Assembly: GCA_902766365.1 (NCBI GenBank) | Contig: CACXDC010000192.1 | Span: forward strand, 1 to 38,859 | Reading direction: 5' to 3' | DNA: 38,859 nt | Origin: an uncultured Lachnospiraceae bacterium | GTDB taxonomy: Bacteria > Bacillota > Clostridia > Lachnospirales > Lachnospiraceae | Shown here: positions 29,258 to 37,855 of the stretch, piece after piece | Layout of the letters: each line of letters opens with the position of its first letter | How positions within the stretch are numbered: position 1 is the stretch's first letter | Notes under the pieces: generated by a model | The model's database searches: none | The model's input: the letters and a program-made list of their open reading frames with translations, nothing else | Told to the model about the DNA's origin: nothing | Program-made: the position numbers and the translations under genes

Positions 29258-31732
29258 CTATTTGATCGCCTCTGTCTTATAGATAAACTTCACGCTGCTG
29301 TCCATATCTGACGCAGAATCAGAATAGATCCGGTAATCCTCCCCTGCTTCACAGACTGCCTTCAGCTCATCGATCACATCCTGTACATTATCTCCGAACA
29401 GATCTGTCAGCTTGCTGATTCCCTCTTCGTCAAAGGTAAACAGACCGTCCATCAGTTCCCCGGTTCCGTCAAGAAGTCTGATCGCACCATCATTCAGTTC
29501 TGTGGTACCGTCTACGAACTGGGCTGTACCGTCTTTCAGGGTAATGGTTCCATTTAACAGGGCAGAGGTACCATTTTTCAGTGTCTGCGTGCCATCCATT
29601 AAGGACTGTGCACCGCTGCTGAGCTGTGAAGTACCGCTCTTTAACTGGGAAGCGCCATCATCCAGCTGTCTGGCACCGTCAACCGCAGAGCTGGTTCCGC
29701 TGACAAGCTGGTCAGCACCGGCCTTCAGGGCTACCATACCGCCCTTGCCGTCTTTTCCGGATGCCAGCTGATTAACACCTGCATCCAGCTGGTTAAGACC
29801 ATCTTCTACCTGCTTCATACCAGCCTGCAGAAGAGTAATCTGCTGCATCGGAGTCATCGTACTGCCACTGCTGCTTTCGCTATCTGCCATGACTGCAGTC
29901 CCTGTACCGGCCACACTGGCAGCCGCATCACCATACGCCTCTGCACGTCCTGCACTGGTATAATACGCTTCGCTGTAAGAAGCGACTGCCCCGGCATAGT
30001 CAGAAACGGCACCCTGGTAACTGCCAACTTCATTTGCATAATCACTCACACTGCCCTGATAGGACTGCATGGCACTGATATAATCATTGACCTGTGCCAT
30101 ATAGGCTTCTACTTCATCTGCATTGTAAGTTCCTGTCTCTTCATCCTTTGTCAGGCTTCCTGCATCCGGTACAGATACATCAACGGACGGTGCACTTCCC
30201 TCAAAGGACGGTGCCTCCGGTGCAGATCCGGCATTGCCTGCTGCCTCACCGCTTTCGATTGCCTTTGCCTCTAGCTCTGATGCCGTATCAGCAACTGCGC
30301 TGCTCATGGAACTGGTCAGTGCTCCATTTTTCTGTATCATCTGGATCAGTGTAGTCACACCGGCCTCTACCTGCGCATAACCCTTGATCAGTCCCGGATT
30401 ATTCTGATCTGTACCTTCTAATCCTGCTTTTAACTGGCCAACACCGCCTGCTGCCTGATAAATACCATCCTTAAGCTGTCCGGCACCACTGTTTAACTGA
30501 CTGGCACCACTGACAAGAGAAGAGGTACCATTTTTCAGTGTCTGTACACCGCTGTCCACCTGATCAATGCCGCTCTTCAGTTCGCCGGCACCACTGTTTA
30601 AACTCTCTGCTCCATTATCAAGTGCCTGTGCACCTTCCTGCAGATCTCCTGCTCCCTTGTCCAGATCCTTTGACTTATCTGCCAGGGTCTGCGCGCCATC
30701 CTGCAAAGTTGCTGCTCCGTCATTTAATTCTGTGGAGCCATCCTTAAGCTGCTGTGTGGCATCCTGCAGTTCATCCATGGAATCTGTCAGTTCACTGGTG
30801 TCAATGTCCAGTGTATCTCCAAGGTTCAGATCAGATAACAGATCCGGCATTGCCATGGTCATGGTCTGATTTAAGGTAAAGTCGGTAGCGTAGGCATGGA
30901 TCTCAACGGTTTCCGGGATCTCCATGTCATCCAGTTTTTCCCTGGCCTTGTCGTCCACTGCCTTTTCCTTCAGGCTGTCAATGTTAATGCTGTCCTTAAG
31001 CCCGGGGAAGGCCATGCCGATCACGATCGTATTGTCTCCTTCAGAAAGGATCTTGCCGTTTGTTACTTCAATATCACTGAAATGCTCTGCCGGGAGCAGT
31101 GCACCTGAGATCATGGCAAAAGGTACATACACCTCTTTTTTCTTTCCATTGACCTCTACTGTCGTCTTTTCCTTATTGGTATAGGTGAAACGGATCGTCA
31201 CATCACCTGTTTTTCCCACCAGCTCCTGTGGATCGATCTCCTTTCCTTCATACTCATAGGTGATCTTCACATCTACCGGAAGTGCCTTGTCTGTGGTTCC
31301 CTGATAGGTGATATCATTGCCATCTGCGTTCCATACCAGATTACCATCTGCATCTACTGTATAGGCCTCATTTCCCTTGACGTTTTTGATATCTGTCAGG
31401 GAAGAAGCATCGGTAATGGTGTTGTCTCCCTTTACATTTTTCAGGCTGTCACTGACGATGACCTTCTGGGTGTTTCCCATGGCATCTGCCATTACATAAA
31501 CGACCTCATCCTTATGAAGGGTATCTCCCTTTACGGAAGAACGGTGGATCACCTGATCCATGACCCCTGTTAAAAGTTCTTCATCTGCATCCGTCTGTGT
31601 GCTTTCTACCGCACTTGTTTCTCCTGCATTCTTACTGCCGCAGCCTGCCAGTCCTCCAAGTACCATGGATGCGCCTGTCAGCACTGCTACTACCTTAAAT
31701 CCAAGCTTTTTATTGATTTCCAGATTTTTCAT
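29258..31732 (-). CDS. Heptad-repeat lipoprotein (YhgE/Pip-like), MMPL partner
   Basis: An 824-residue surface lipoprotein. A signal peptide ends in the lipobox LAGC with Cys31, so the protein is anchored on the outer face of the membrane. A globular part (about 45-305) is followed by two long runs of the X-X-X-Leu-X-X-Gly heptad (about 310-445 and 635-765; for example LNDGAATLQDGA). These are the TIGR03057-type coiled-coil repeats found in YhgE/Pip proteins. Between them lies a Ser/Ala/Pro/Gly-rich, low-complexity stretch (about 490-550). Unlike classical YhgE it has no C-terminal transmembrane helices. It directly follows the MMPL gene, so an extracellular adaptor role in export is inferred. 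Confidence 0.85.
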   Translation of the reverse strand: MKNLEINKKLGFKVVAVLTGASMVLGGLAGCGSKNAGETSAVESTQTDADEELLTGVMDQVIHRSSVKGDTLHKDEVVYVMADAMGNTQKVIVSDSLKNVKGDNTITDASSLTDIKNVKGNEAYTVDADGNLVWNADGNDITYQGTTDKALPVDVKITYEYEGKEIDPQELVGKTGDVTIRFTYTNKEKTTVEVNGKKKEVYVPFAMISGALLPAEHFSDIEVTNGKILSEGDNTIVIGMAFPGLKDSINIDSLKEKAVDDKAREKLDDMEIPETVEIHAYATDFTLNQTMTMAMPDLLSDLNLGDTLDIDTSELTDSMDELQDATQQLKDGSTELNDGAATLQDGAQTLADKSKDLDKGAGDLQEGAQALDNGAESLNSGAGELKSGIDQVDSGVQTLKNGTSSLVSGASQLNSGAGQLKDGIYQAAGGVGQLKAGLEGTDQNNPGLIKGYAQVEAGVTTLIQMIQKNGALTSSMSSAVADTASELEAKAIESGEAAGNAGSAPEAPSFEGSAPSVDVSVPDAGSLTKDEETGTYNADEVEAYMAQVNDYISAMQSYQGSVSDYANEVGSYQGAVSDYAGAVASYSEAYYTSAGRAEAYGDAAASVAGTGTAVMADSESSSGSTMTPMQQITLLQAGMKQVEDGLNQLDAGVNQLASGKDGKGGMVALKAGADQLVSGTSSAVDGARQLDDGASQLKSGTSQLSSGAQSLMDGTQTLKNGTSALLNGTITLKDGTAQFVDGTTELNDGAIRLLDGTGELMDGLFTFDEEGISKLTDLFGDNVQDVIDELKAVCEAGEDYRIYSDSASDMDSSVKFIYKTEAIK

Positions 31733-31794
31733 ACTCTTTTCCTTTCCTGCCCGCCTTCTCCTTCTCGACCTGGGAAGCGGGGAACTTTACTTTT

Positions 31795-33936
31795 CTATGA
31801 CTGTGCTGCTTCTGTTTTCTTTCCTGTATGGCGTCTTCTCAGCTTTCTGGCTGCTTCCTTTGCTGCGCTCTCCGGTGTAAAGCCAACACTGGTATGGCAG
31901 ATCAGTTTATCAAAGATCATAAACATGGACGGCAGCATAAAGATAACGGTAAACATACTGATGATCGCACCTCTTGCCATCAGGTTACAGAGGGAACTGA
32001 TCATATCAATATCCGAATACAGGCCAACACCAAAGGTTGCTGCGAAGAAACTCAGTGCACTTACAATGACTGACTGGATGGATGCGCTGTGTGCAATGGT
32101 AATGGCTTCCTTTTTATCCTTGCCTGCGCTTCTCTCTGTCCTATATCTTGTTGTCATCAGGATCGCATAGTCTACGGTAGAACCAAGCTGGATCGTACCG
32201 ATTACGATAGATGCGATAAAGGGCAGTGTCGTATGGGTATAATAAGGAAGACCCATATTGATATAAATAGCAAATTCGATCACACCAACCAGAATGACCG
32301 GCAGGCTTATGGACTTAAATACAAACAGGATAATGGCAAAAATGATACCAATGGAAACTGCACTGACTGTCTTGAAGTCTGTATCCGTGATCTCGATCAG
32401 ATCCTTGGTGCAGGGCGCTTCTCCGATCAGCATGCCCTTGCTGTCATACTTCTTGACGATCTGATTTAAGGTATCACACTGTGCATTGACCTCATCCGAT
32501 GCCACTGCATATTCAGAGGTGATCAGTACCAGTTCATATTCGTCACTTTCCAGCGTATCCAGCAGTTCCTCCGGAATGAAATCCTGCGGAATGGACGGGT
32601 CGACTGCTTTTTCCAGTCCAAGCACGGACTTGACACCTTTCACATCCGCCATTTCATCCATCATGGCTACCTTATCCTTTGCCGGCAGATCCACATCCAT
32701 CAGTACCATATGGGTTGCCCCCATCTGGAAGTCCTCTGCCAGCTTGCTGTTTGCCTGCACACTGGCCAGATCCTGCGGAAGACTGGAATCCAGATTGTAG
32801 TAAACCTCTGTATGGTTATAACCGAAGATCGCCGGGATCCAGATCAGGACAAACAGGATGGCAAACAGTACATAATGCTTTGTCATGAATGCGGAAGTCC
32901 TGGAAAAGCTCGGCATGATCGGTCTGTGTCTCGTCTTTTCAATTGCTTTGTCAAAGATAAGGATCATGGACGGCAGTACTGTTACACAGCAGATCACGCC
33001 AAACACAACACCCTTTGCCATGACAAGACCAAGGTCAAGTCCCAGTGTAAAGCTCATAAAGCAGAGTGCCAGGAATCCGGCTACTGTTGTTGTAGAGCTT
33101 CCGATCACAGAGGTAAAGGTCGTAGCGATCGCTTCTGCCATGGCCTCCTTTTTATCAGAATAGGTCTGCTGTTGTTCCTGATAGCTGTGCCACAGGAAAA
33201 TGGAGTAGTCCATGGTAACACCAAGCTGCAGGACTGCTGTCAGCGCCTGGGTAATATAGGAAATCTCTCCAAGGAAGATATTGCTTCCCAGATTGTAGAT
33301 AATGGAAAAGCCGATGCTCAGAAGGAAAAAGAGCGGGATCAGCGCACTGTCCATCGTCAGGGAAAGCACGATCGTGGAAAGTACGACTGCGATACAGACA
33401 TAGATCGGTGTCTCCTTATTGGACAGATCCCTCGTATCCGTAACGATCGCTGACATACCGCTTAAAAAGCACTGTTCATTTGAGAGCTTACGGATCTCTG
33501 CCACCGCATCCATGGTTTCATCTGCTGACATGCCGGTGTCATACAGGATAAACATCATCGTGCTGTCCGTGGAAGCATTGTTGAATGCCTCATAGATCTC
33601 ATCCGGCAGCATTTCCATCGGAATACTCAGATCCATAAAGCTGTCATACCACAGAACAGAATCCACATGATCTACCTGTTCTATTTTTTCCTTCAGTGCG
33701 GATACATCCTTCTGCTCCATGCCTTCTGCAATAAACATGGAAAAGCTTCCCACACCGAACTGATCAAGCAGGATGTCCTGCCCCACCATCGTTTCAATAT
33801 CCTTCGGTAAATATGTCAGTACATCATAATTGATCCTGGTATTGAAGTAGCCGATCGCTGATGGGATCAGGAGCACTACTGCAATGATCAGTATCATCAC
33901 TCTGCACTTTACAATTCCCTTTGCCAGTTTTTTCAT
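31795..33936 (-). CDS. MMPL/RND-family exporter (HAE3 type)
   Basis: A 713-residue RND permease with twelve predicted helices in two repeats. Each repeat has one helix, a large extracytoplasmic domain (about 33-165 and 370-520) and five helices. GVTMDYSIFLWHSY near residue 238 and GSTVDYAILMTTRYR near 592 are the family's proton-relay segments, with the Asp-Tyr pair. In Gram-positives MMPL proteins export lipids, glycolipids or hydrophobic peptides. The gene has an AAGGAGG ribosome binding site and is the first of the operon with the heptad lipoprotein and the MntP-like gene. The upstream TetR gene is the likely repressor. The substrate is unknown. Confidence 0.92.
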   Translation of the reverse strand: MKKLAKGIVKCRVMILIIAVVLLIPSAIGYFNTRINYDVLTYLPKDIETMVGQDILLDQFGVGSFSMFIAEGMEQKDVSALKEKIEQVDHVDSVLWYDSFMDLSIPMEMLPDEIYEAFNNASTDSTMMFILYDTGMSADETMDAVAEIRKLSNEQCFLSGMSAIVTDTRDLSNKETPIYVCIAVVLSTIVLSLTMDSALIPLFFLLSIGFSIIYNLGSNIFLGEISYITQALTAVLQLGVTMDYSIFLWHSYQEQQQTYSDKKEAMAEAIATTFTSVIGSSTTTVAGFLALCFMSFTLGLDLGLVMAKGVVFGVICCVTVLPSMILIFDKAIEKTRHRPIMPSFSRTSAFMTKHYVLFAILFVLIWIPAIFGYNHTEVYYNLDSSLPQDLASVQANSKLAEDFQMGATHMVLMDVDLPAKDKVAMMDEMADVKGVKSVLGLEKAVDPSIPQDFIPEELLDTLESDEYELVLITSEYAVASDEVNAQCDTLNQIVKKYDSKGMLIGEAPCTKDLIEITDTDFKTVSAVSIGIIFAIILFVFKSISLPVILVGVIEFAIYINMGLPYYTHTTLPFIASIVIGTIQLGSTVDYAILMTTRYRTERSAGKDKKEAITIAHSASIQSVIVSALSFFAATFGVGLYSDIDMISSLCNLMARGAIISMFTVIFMLPSMFMIFDKLICHTSVGFTPESAAKEAARKLRRRHTGKKTEAAQS

Positions 33937-34045
33937 AAAGCCTCCTTTTCAAGCTTATCTTGATTTTCTATAGCCTCTCTGTGGAATATCTTATGCAAAG
34001 CAGATAAAAGAACACAGATGCAATATGCAGGAATTGTTTGCTTTA

Positions 34046-34073
34046 TTTATACAATAGGAGGGGATCCGTCCAA
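34046..34073 (-). promoter_or_regulatory. Putative promoter of the MMPL operon
   Basis: On the minus strand TTGGAC (34068-34073) is followed after 16 bases by TATAAA (34046-34051). A leader of about 100 bases separates it from the MMPL start. The -35 box overlaps the T tail of the TetR terminator. No clean dyad for TetR binding was identified here. Confidence 0.45.
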
Positions 34074-34099
34074 AAGAAAAAGACAGGCGGACCTGTCTT
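34070..34099 (-). terminator. Terminator of the GGDEF-TetR transcript
   Basis: AAGACAGG (34080-34087) and CCTGTCTT (34092-34099) form a perfect 8-bp stem with a 4-base loop. On the minus strand it is followed by TTTTCTTTT. The 150 bases between the TetR stop and this hairpin hold nothing recognisable and read as 3' untranslated sequence. Confidence 0.85.
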
Positions 34100-34251
34100 G
34101 TTTATCTGAATAATACATTTGATGCGATTTGTATAGGAATACCACCATCAGGTGGATCTGCATGTGGATTTCTGTTACGGGAAGCAGTCTTCTTTCCTTC
34201 CTCTTCTGCAGGATACCTGCACAGATGCTCCTGACACAGTGCTGTCAGATA

Positions 34252-34815
34252 TCACCGCATTTTCTGCAGGATATCCTCCATGGAATTGTTCAGCATATAA
34301 TAATAAAGATTGGCAACCTCCGCTGCCGGGATCACCAGGTCTGACTCAAGCCAGCGCTGCAGCACATAACTCATGGACTGCGCATAATACTCTGCCAGAT
34401 ATTCTGTAGGCATCCAGTCATTCAGTCTTGCATTCTCCCCTACCTGTTCCTTCATAAATTCAAAGAGCAATCCCTGGATGCAGTATTCTATAATGGACCG
34501 GAAGGAATTCTGACCTTCCATTTTGCATGCCCTTTTATAAAATGCCTTATCCTTCTCCACATTCTGGAAAGCAAGGGTAAAGCCTTCCCTGATAAAGCCT
34601 CCCTGAAATAATGGCAGGATCGGATCCAGGATCTCTGTCCTGATGATCCATTCCAGGAGTTCATATTTATCCTGAAAATGATTATAAAACGTAGGCCGGA
34701 TCACTCCAGCCCTGTCTGTGATTTCCTTAATGGTGATCTTTTCCACCGGTGTGATAACTACCAGTTCCTTGAAGCTTTCTGCCAGCAGCTTATCTACGGT
34801 TGCCTTTTGCGGCAT
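34252..34815 (-). CDS. TetR/AcrR family transcriptional regulator
   Basis: A 187-residue repressor-type protein. The N-terminal helix-turn-helix (about 10-58) reads ITIKEITDRAGVIRPTFYNHF followed by DKYELLEWI, the classic TetR pattern. The C-terminal ligand domain resembles the DhaS/TetR_C_8-like group of Firmicutes. Its start lies 26 bases inside the end of the GGDEF gene, with AAGGA ten bases before the ATG, so the two are co-expressed. The next operon downstream encodes the MMPL exporter, and TetR regulators next to such exporters usually control them. That link, and the ligand, are inference. Confidence 0.92.
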   Translation of the reverse strand: MPQKATVDKLLAESFKELVVITPVEKITIKEITDRAGVIRPTFYNHFQDKYELLEWIIRTEILDPILPLFQGGFIREGFTLAFQNVEKDKAFYKRACKMEGQNSFRSIIEYCIQGLLFEFMKEQVGENARLNDWMPTEYLAEYYAQSMSYVLQRWLESDLVIPAAEVANLYYYMLNNSMEDILQKMR

Positions 34816-35884
34816 ACTGATTCATTCCTTTCTGTCGTTTTCTTTCATACATCACTCGGTCAGCTTCTGCGATCACTTCCGCTACGCTTTCCTTTTCGGG
34901 TGTGTACCAGGCATACCCCACTGATACATCAGGAAGCTTTCTTTCCTGACTGCGCCTGTTTTCCAGTTCTTCATAAAAATCATAGATATATTTATCCGGC
35001 TCGCCTTCCTTAGAACAGATCATTGCACAGAACTCATCTCCTCCAATCCGGTAACAGCGGCCCTTTTTTCCAAATACAGTATAAATAGCTGCCCCGATTT
35101 CTATCAGTACCTTATCTCCCATGGCATGTCCATAAGTATCATTCATTTTCTTAAACTTATCAACATCAAAAAAGAAGATCATGGTATTCTCTTTCATCTG
35201 TGACAGCCTGTTCTCATAGCTTCTCCTGTTCAGGAGATGGGTAAGCCCGTCCAGCTTCTGTGTCAGTTCGGAATACAGATTATAAATGATAAATACATCT
35301 ACGGCAGTGCAGAGCCATGTCACTCTGATACTGCTGTTCATATACTGCATGCCAAGCCCCATCAGGAAAAAAGCCGGTATCACGATCATGATCATCCTGT
35401 TTGTGCTGTAATACCGCCGGCTTTCCCTGAGAAGGACACACATAAAAAGTATCATCCCACTCAGATAGGTCAGGATATAGACCCAGTAATAAGATCCGTG
35501 GCGGTAATAATTGGCATCATCCACATAATAGATAAATCCATAAAAGCCCGACAGTACCTCCAGGATACCATGTGCTGCCAGCACACCCATAAAATATTTC
35601 CTGTATTTCAGGGCGCTGAACAGTTCACTGCACAGCACCGCTATGGCTGGTGCTGTTGACAGTTCTATCATTTTTACAAGGATATGCAATGGCCTGAGCC
35701 CGATATCCTTACCATCCATGATCACTCCCATCCACTCACAGGTGGCACTTATGATCATGATCATGGATATGATATAGATCCGCAGCTTCTGTTCTTTTTC
35801 TATAATATCATTTCCATAGACGAGGATATCCATGATCAGTGTGATCACGATCGCCAGGAAAATAATTGCTGAATAATATGACAT
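34790..35884 (-). CDS. Membrane-bound diguanylate cyclase (GGDEF)
   Basis: A 364-residue protein with six or seven hydrophobic segments in residues 1-195, then a GGDEF domain (about 205-355). Catalytic YRIGGDEFCAM is intact near residue 285, and FFDVDKFKKMNDTYGH near 242 supplies the metal and substrate residues, so c-di-GMP synthesis is expected. The inhibitory I-site RxxD normally five residues before GGDEF is absent (GKKG there), so product feedback is probably lost. The membrane part shows no named sensor domain. A perfect promoter (35933-35961) drives it, and its 3' end overlaps the TetR gene. No EAL or PilZ gene is in the window. Confidence 0.92.
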   Translation of the reverse strand: MSYYSAIIFLAIVITLIMDILVYGNDIIEKEQKLRIYIISMIMIISATCEWMGVIMDGKDIGLRPLHILVKMIELSTAPAIAVLCSELFSALKYRKYFMGVLAAHGILEVLSGFYGFIYYVDDANYYRHGSYYWVYILTYLSGMILFMCVLLRESRRYYSTNRMIMIVIPAFFLMGLGMQYMNSSIRVTWLCTAVDVFIIYNLYSELTQKLDGLTHLLNRRSYENRLSQMKENTMIFFFDVDKFKKMNDTYGHAMGDKVLIEIGAAIYTVFGKKGRCYRIGGDEFCAMICSKEGEPDKYIYDFYEELENRRSQERKLPDVSVGYAWYTPEKESVAEVIAEADRVMYERKRQKGMNQYAAKGNRR

Positions 35885-35932
35885 ACTGACTCCTCTGGTA
35901 TGTTTCCCAGTATATTTGTTTGCTAAGATGAA

Positions 35933-35961
35933 ATTATACGTATCCCTTATCCAAATGTCAA
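35933..35961 (-). promoter_or_regulatory. Perfect consensus promoter of the GGDEF-TetR unit
   Basis: On the minus strand TTGACA (35956-35961) and TATAAT (35933-35938) are both exact and 17 bases apart, about 50 bases before the GGDEF start. Such strength is unusual for a signalling gene and suggests that it is repressed or constitutively on. Confidence 0.85.
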
Positions 35962-36021
35962 TCGAACCATTATTTCAGGAGAATTATTATAGATATTCCT
36001 CCAATATTTTCAACACAACAG

Positions 36022-36050
36022 TTTACTTTATTTCCAAAATATATTAGAAT
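36022..36050 (+). promoter_or_regulatory. pfp: Promoter of the PPi-phosphofructokinase gene
   Basis: TTTACT (36022-36027) is followed after 17 bases by TAGAAT (36045-36050) in very AT-rich DNA. The leader is about 80 bases and contains a possible short frame beginning at 36078, in phase with the gene. Confidence 0.6.
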
Positions 36051-36137
36051 TATGTCGTATGTAATACAGGAGAAACTATGGACGATTCAATGAATATCGT
36101 GTCAAATAGTTACCAAAAAATAAAGGAGAGACAAAAC

Positions 36138-37799
36138 ATGAGCATTTCACCATTACAGAAGGCCAGATATGAGTATGCTCCCAAACTTCCGGGCATGCTC
36201 AGACACGGCATTGCAGACATCTGCGTAAAGGAAGGCGAGGAAACACAGAGCGTTGCTGATCAGGATAAGATCAAGGCTCTTTTCCCCAACACTTACGGTA
36301 AGAAGGAAATCACCTTTGAGAAGGGTCAGAACACATCTGAAATGAAGAAGCAGATCGTTGGTGTTATCCTTTCCGGCGGACAGGCTCCTGGTGGACATAA
36401 CGTTGTCTGTGGTTTATATGACGCTTTAAAGGCAACCAACAAAGAGAACGAGCTTTACGGCTTTAAGGGTGGTCCGAGCGGACTGATCGAGGATGATTAC
36501 ATCGTTATGACTGATGATTATATCAACCAGTTCAGAAATACCGGTGGTTTCGATATCATCGGATCCGGCAGAACCAAGCTTGAGACTAACGAACAGTTTG
36601 CTATCGCTGCTGATGTATGTAAGAAGCATGGCATCACTGCTATCGTTATCATCGGTGGTGATGATTCCAATACCAATGCTGCTGTTCTTGCAGAGTACTT
36701 TGCAGCACACAATACCGGCGTTCAGGTAATCGGATGCCCGAAGACCATCGACGGTGACTTAAAGAACGAAGACATCGAGTGTTCTTTCGGTTTCGATACC
36801 GCAACCAAGACCTACAGCGAGATCATCGGTAACATTGAAAGAGATGCTAACTCCGCTAAGAAGTACTGGCATTTCGTTAAGGTTATGGGACGTAGTGCTT
36901 CCCACGTTGCTCTTGAGTGTGCTCTTGAGACACAGCCTAACATCTGCCTGATCTCAGAAGAAGTTGCTGAAAAGAAGATGTCCCTTTCCGCAATCGCTGA
37001 TTATATTGCTGATTCCGTAGCTGCAAGAGCTGCAAAGGGCATGAACTTCGGTGTTGCTATCATTCCTGAAGGTGTTGTTGAATTCGTACCTGAATTCTCC
37101 GTACTGATCCAGGAGATCAACGAGCTTCTTGCAGGAAGCAAGGCTGATGCCTTCAATGCACTTCCTACATGGGAAGAGAAATACGCTTTCATCGAGAAAG
37201 GCTTAACCAAGGAATCCATGGAAGTATTCGCTATCCTTCCTCAGGCTATCCAGCAGCAGTTATTCCTTGAGAGAGATCCTCACGGAAACGTTCAGGTTTC
37301 CCTGATCGAGTCCGAGAAGTTATTCTCCGCTCTTGTAAAAGATAAATTAGCAGCAAGAAAAGCAGCCGGAACCTACAACGGTAAGTTCAGTCCTCTTCAT
37401 CACTTCTTAGGTTATGAAGGAAGATGTGCTTTCCCTTCAAACTTTGACTCCGACTACTGCTACTCCTTAGGATACAATGCATTCATGCTCATCCAGTATG
37501 GTTACAATGGCTACTTATCCAAGGTTTCCAACCTTTCTGCTCCCGCAAGTGAGTGGGTTGCAGGTGGTATGCCGATCACCAAGATGATGAACATCGAGAG
37601 AAGACACGGTGAAGACAAGCCGGTTATCAGAAAAGCTCTTGTTGAACTTGATGGCGCACCGTTCAAGTATTTCGAAGCTCACCGTAAAGAGTGGTCTGAA
37701 AATACCTGCTTCAAATATCCTGGTGCTATCCAGTACTACGGACCGACTGAAGTATGCGACATCACAACAGTAACCCTTGCTCTTGAGCAGGCTAAATAA
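36138..37799 (+). CDS. pfp: Diphosphate-fructose-6-phosphate 1-phosphotransferase
   Basis: A 553-residue long-form phosphofructokinase using pyrophosphate as donor, which makes the committed glycolytic step reversible and saves ATP in anaerobes. [15 protein letters not shown] near residue 75, [11 protein letters not shown] near 172 and [10 protein letters not shown] near 201 are present. The Asp following GGD in the second motif is the residue linked to PPi rather than ATP use. [11 protein letters not shown] near 251 binds fructose-6-phosphate. The frame is open from 36078, but AAGGAGAG eight bases before the ATG at 36138 sets the start. Codons end in T much more often (GTT, GCT, GGT) than in neighbouring genes, a sign of high expression. 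Confidence 0.95.
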   Translation: MSISPLQKARYEYAPKLPGMLRHGIADICVKEGEETQSVADQDKIKALFPNTYGKKEITFEKGQNTSEMKKQIVGVILSGGQAPGGHNVVCGLYDALKATNKENELYGFKGGPSGLIEDDYIVMTDDYINQFRNTGGFDIIGSGRTKLETNEQFAIAADVCKKHGITAIVIIGGDDSNTNAAVLAEYFAAHNTGVQVIGCPKTIDGDLKNEDIECSFGFDTATKTYSEIIGNIERDANSAKKYWHFVKVMGRSASHVALECALETQPNICLISEEVAEKKMSLSAIADYIADSVAARAAKGMNFGVAIIPEGVVEFVPEFSVLIQEINELLAGSKADAFNALPTWEEKYAFIEKGLTKESMEVFAILPQAIQQQLFLERDPHGNVQVSLIESEKLFSALVKDKLAARKAAGTYNGKFSPLHHFLGYEGRCAFPSNFDSDYCYSLGYNAFMLIQYGYNGYLSKVSNLSAPASEWVAGGMPITKMMNIERRHGEDKPVIRKALVELDGAPFKYFEAHRKEWSENTCFKYPGAIQYYGPTEVCDITTVTLALEQAK

Positions 37800-37814
37800 G
37801 ATACTAAAAAACAG

Positions 37815-37839
37815 GGCCACCGGTGTTAAGCCGGTGGTC
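37815..37839. terminator. Bidirectional terminator between convergent genes
   Basis: GGCCACCGG (37815-37823) pairs with CCGGTGGTC (37831-37839) through a 7-base loop, with one G-U pair. TTATTTTG follows on the plus strand and CTGTTTTTT on the minus strand. It can therefore end both pfp and the convergent AAA/PD-(D/E)XK gene. Confidence 0.9.
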
Positions 37840-37855
37840 TTATTTTGTATCTATG

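Noticed and set aside
29400-30800. Periodic repeats that look like a tandem-repeat array or CRISPR at DNA level.
   Set aside because: They encode Leu-x-x-Gly heptads in one continuous frame; units are imperfect and there are no unique spacers of constant length.
34100-34251. Possible small gene between the TetR stop and its terminator.
   Set aside because: Short frames exist on both strands but lack ribosome binding sites and recognisable similarity; it is best read as 3' untranslated sequence.
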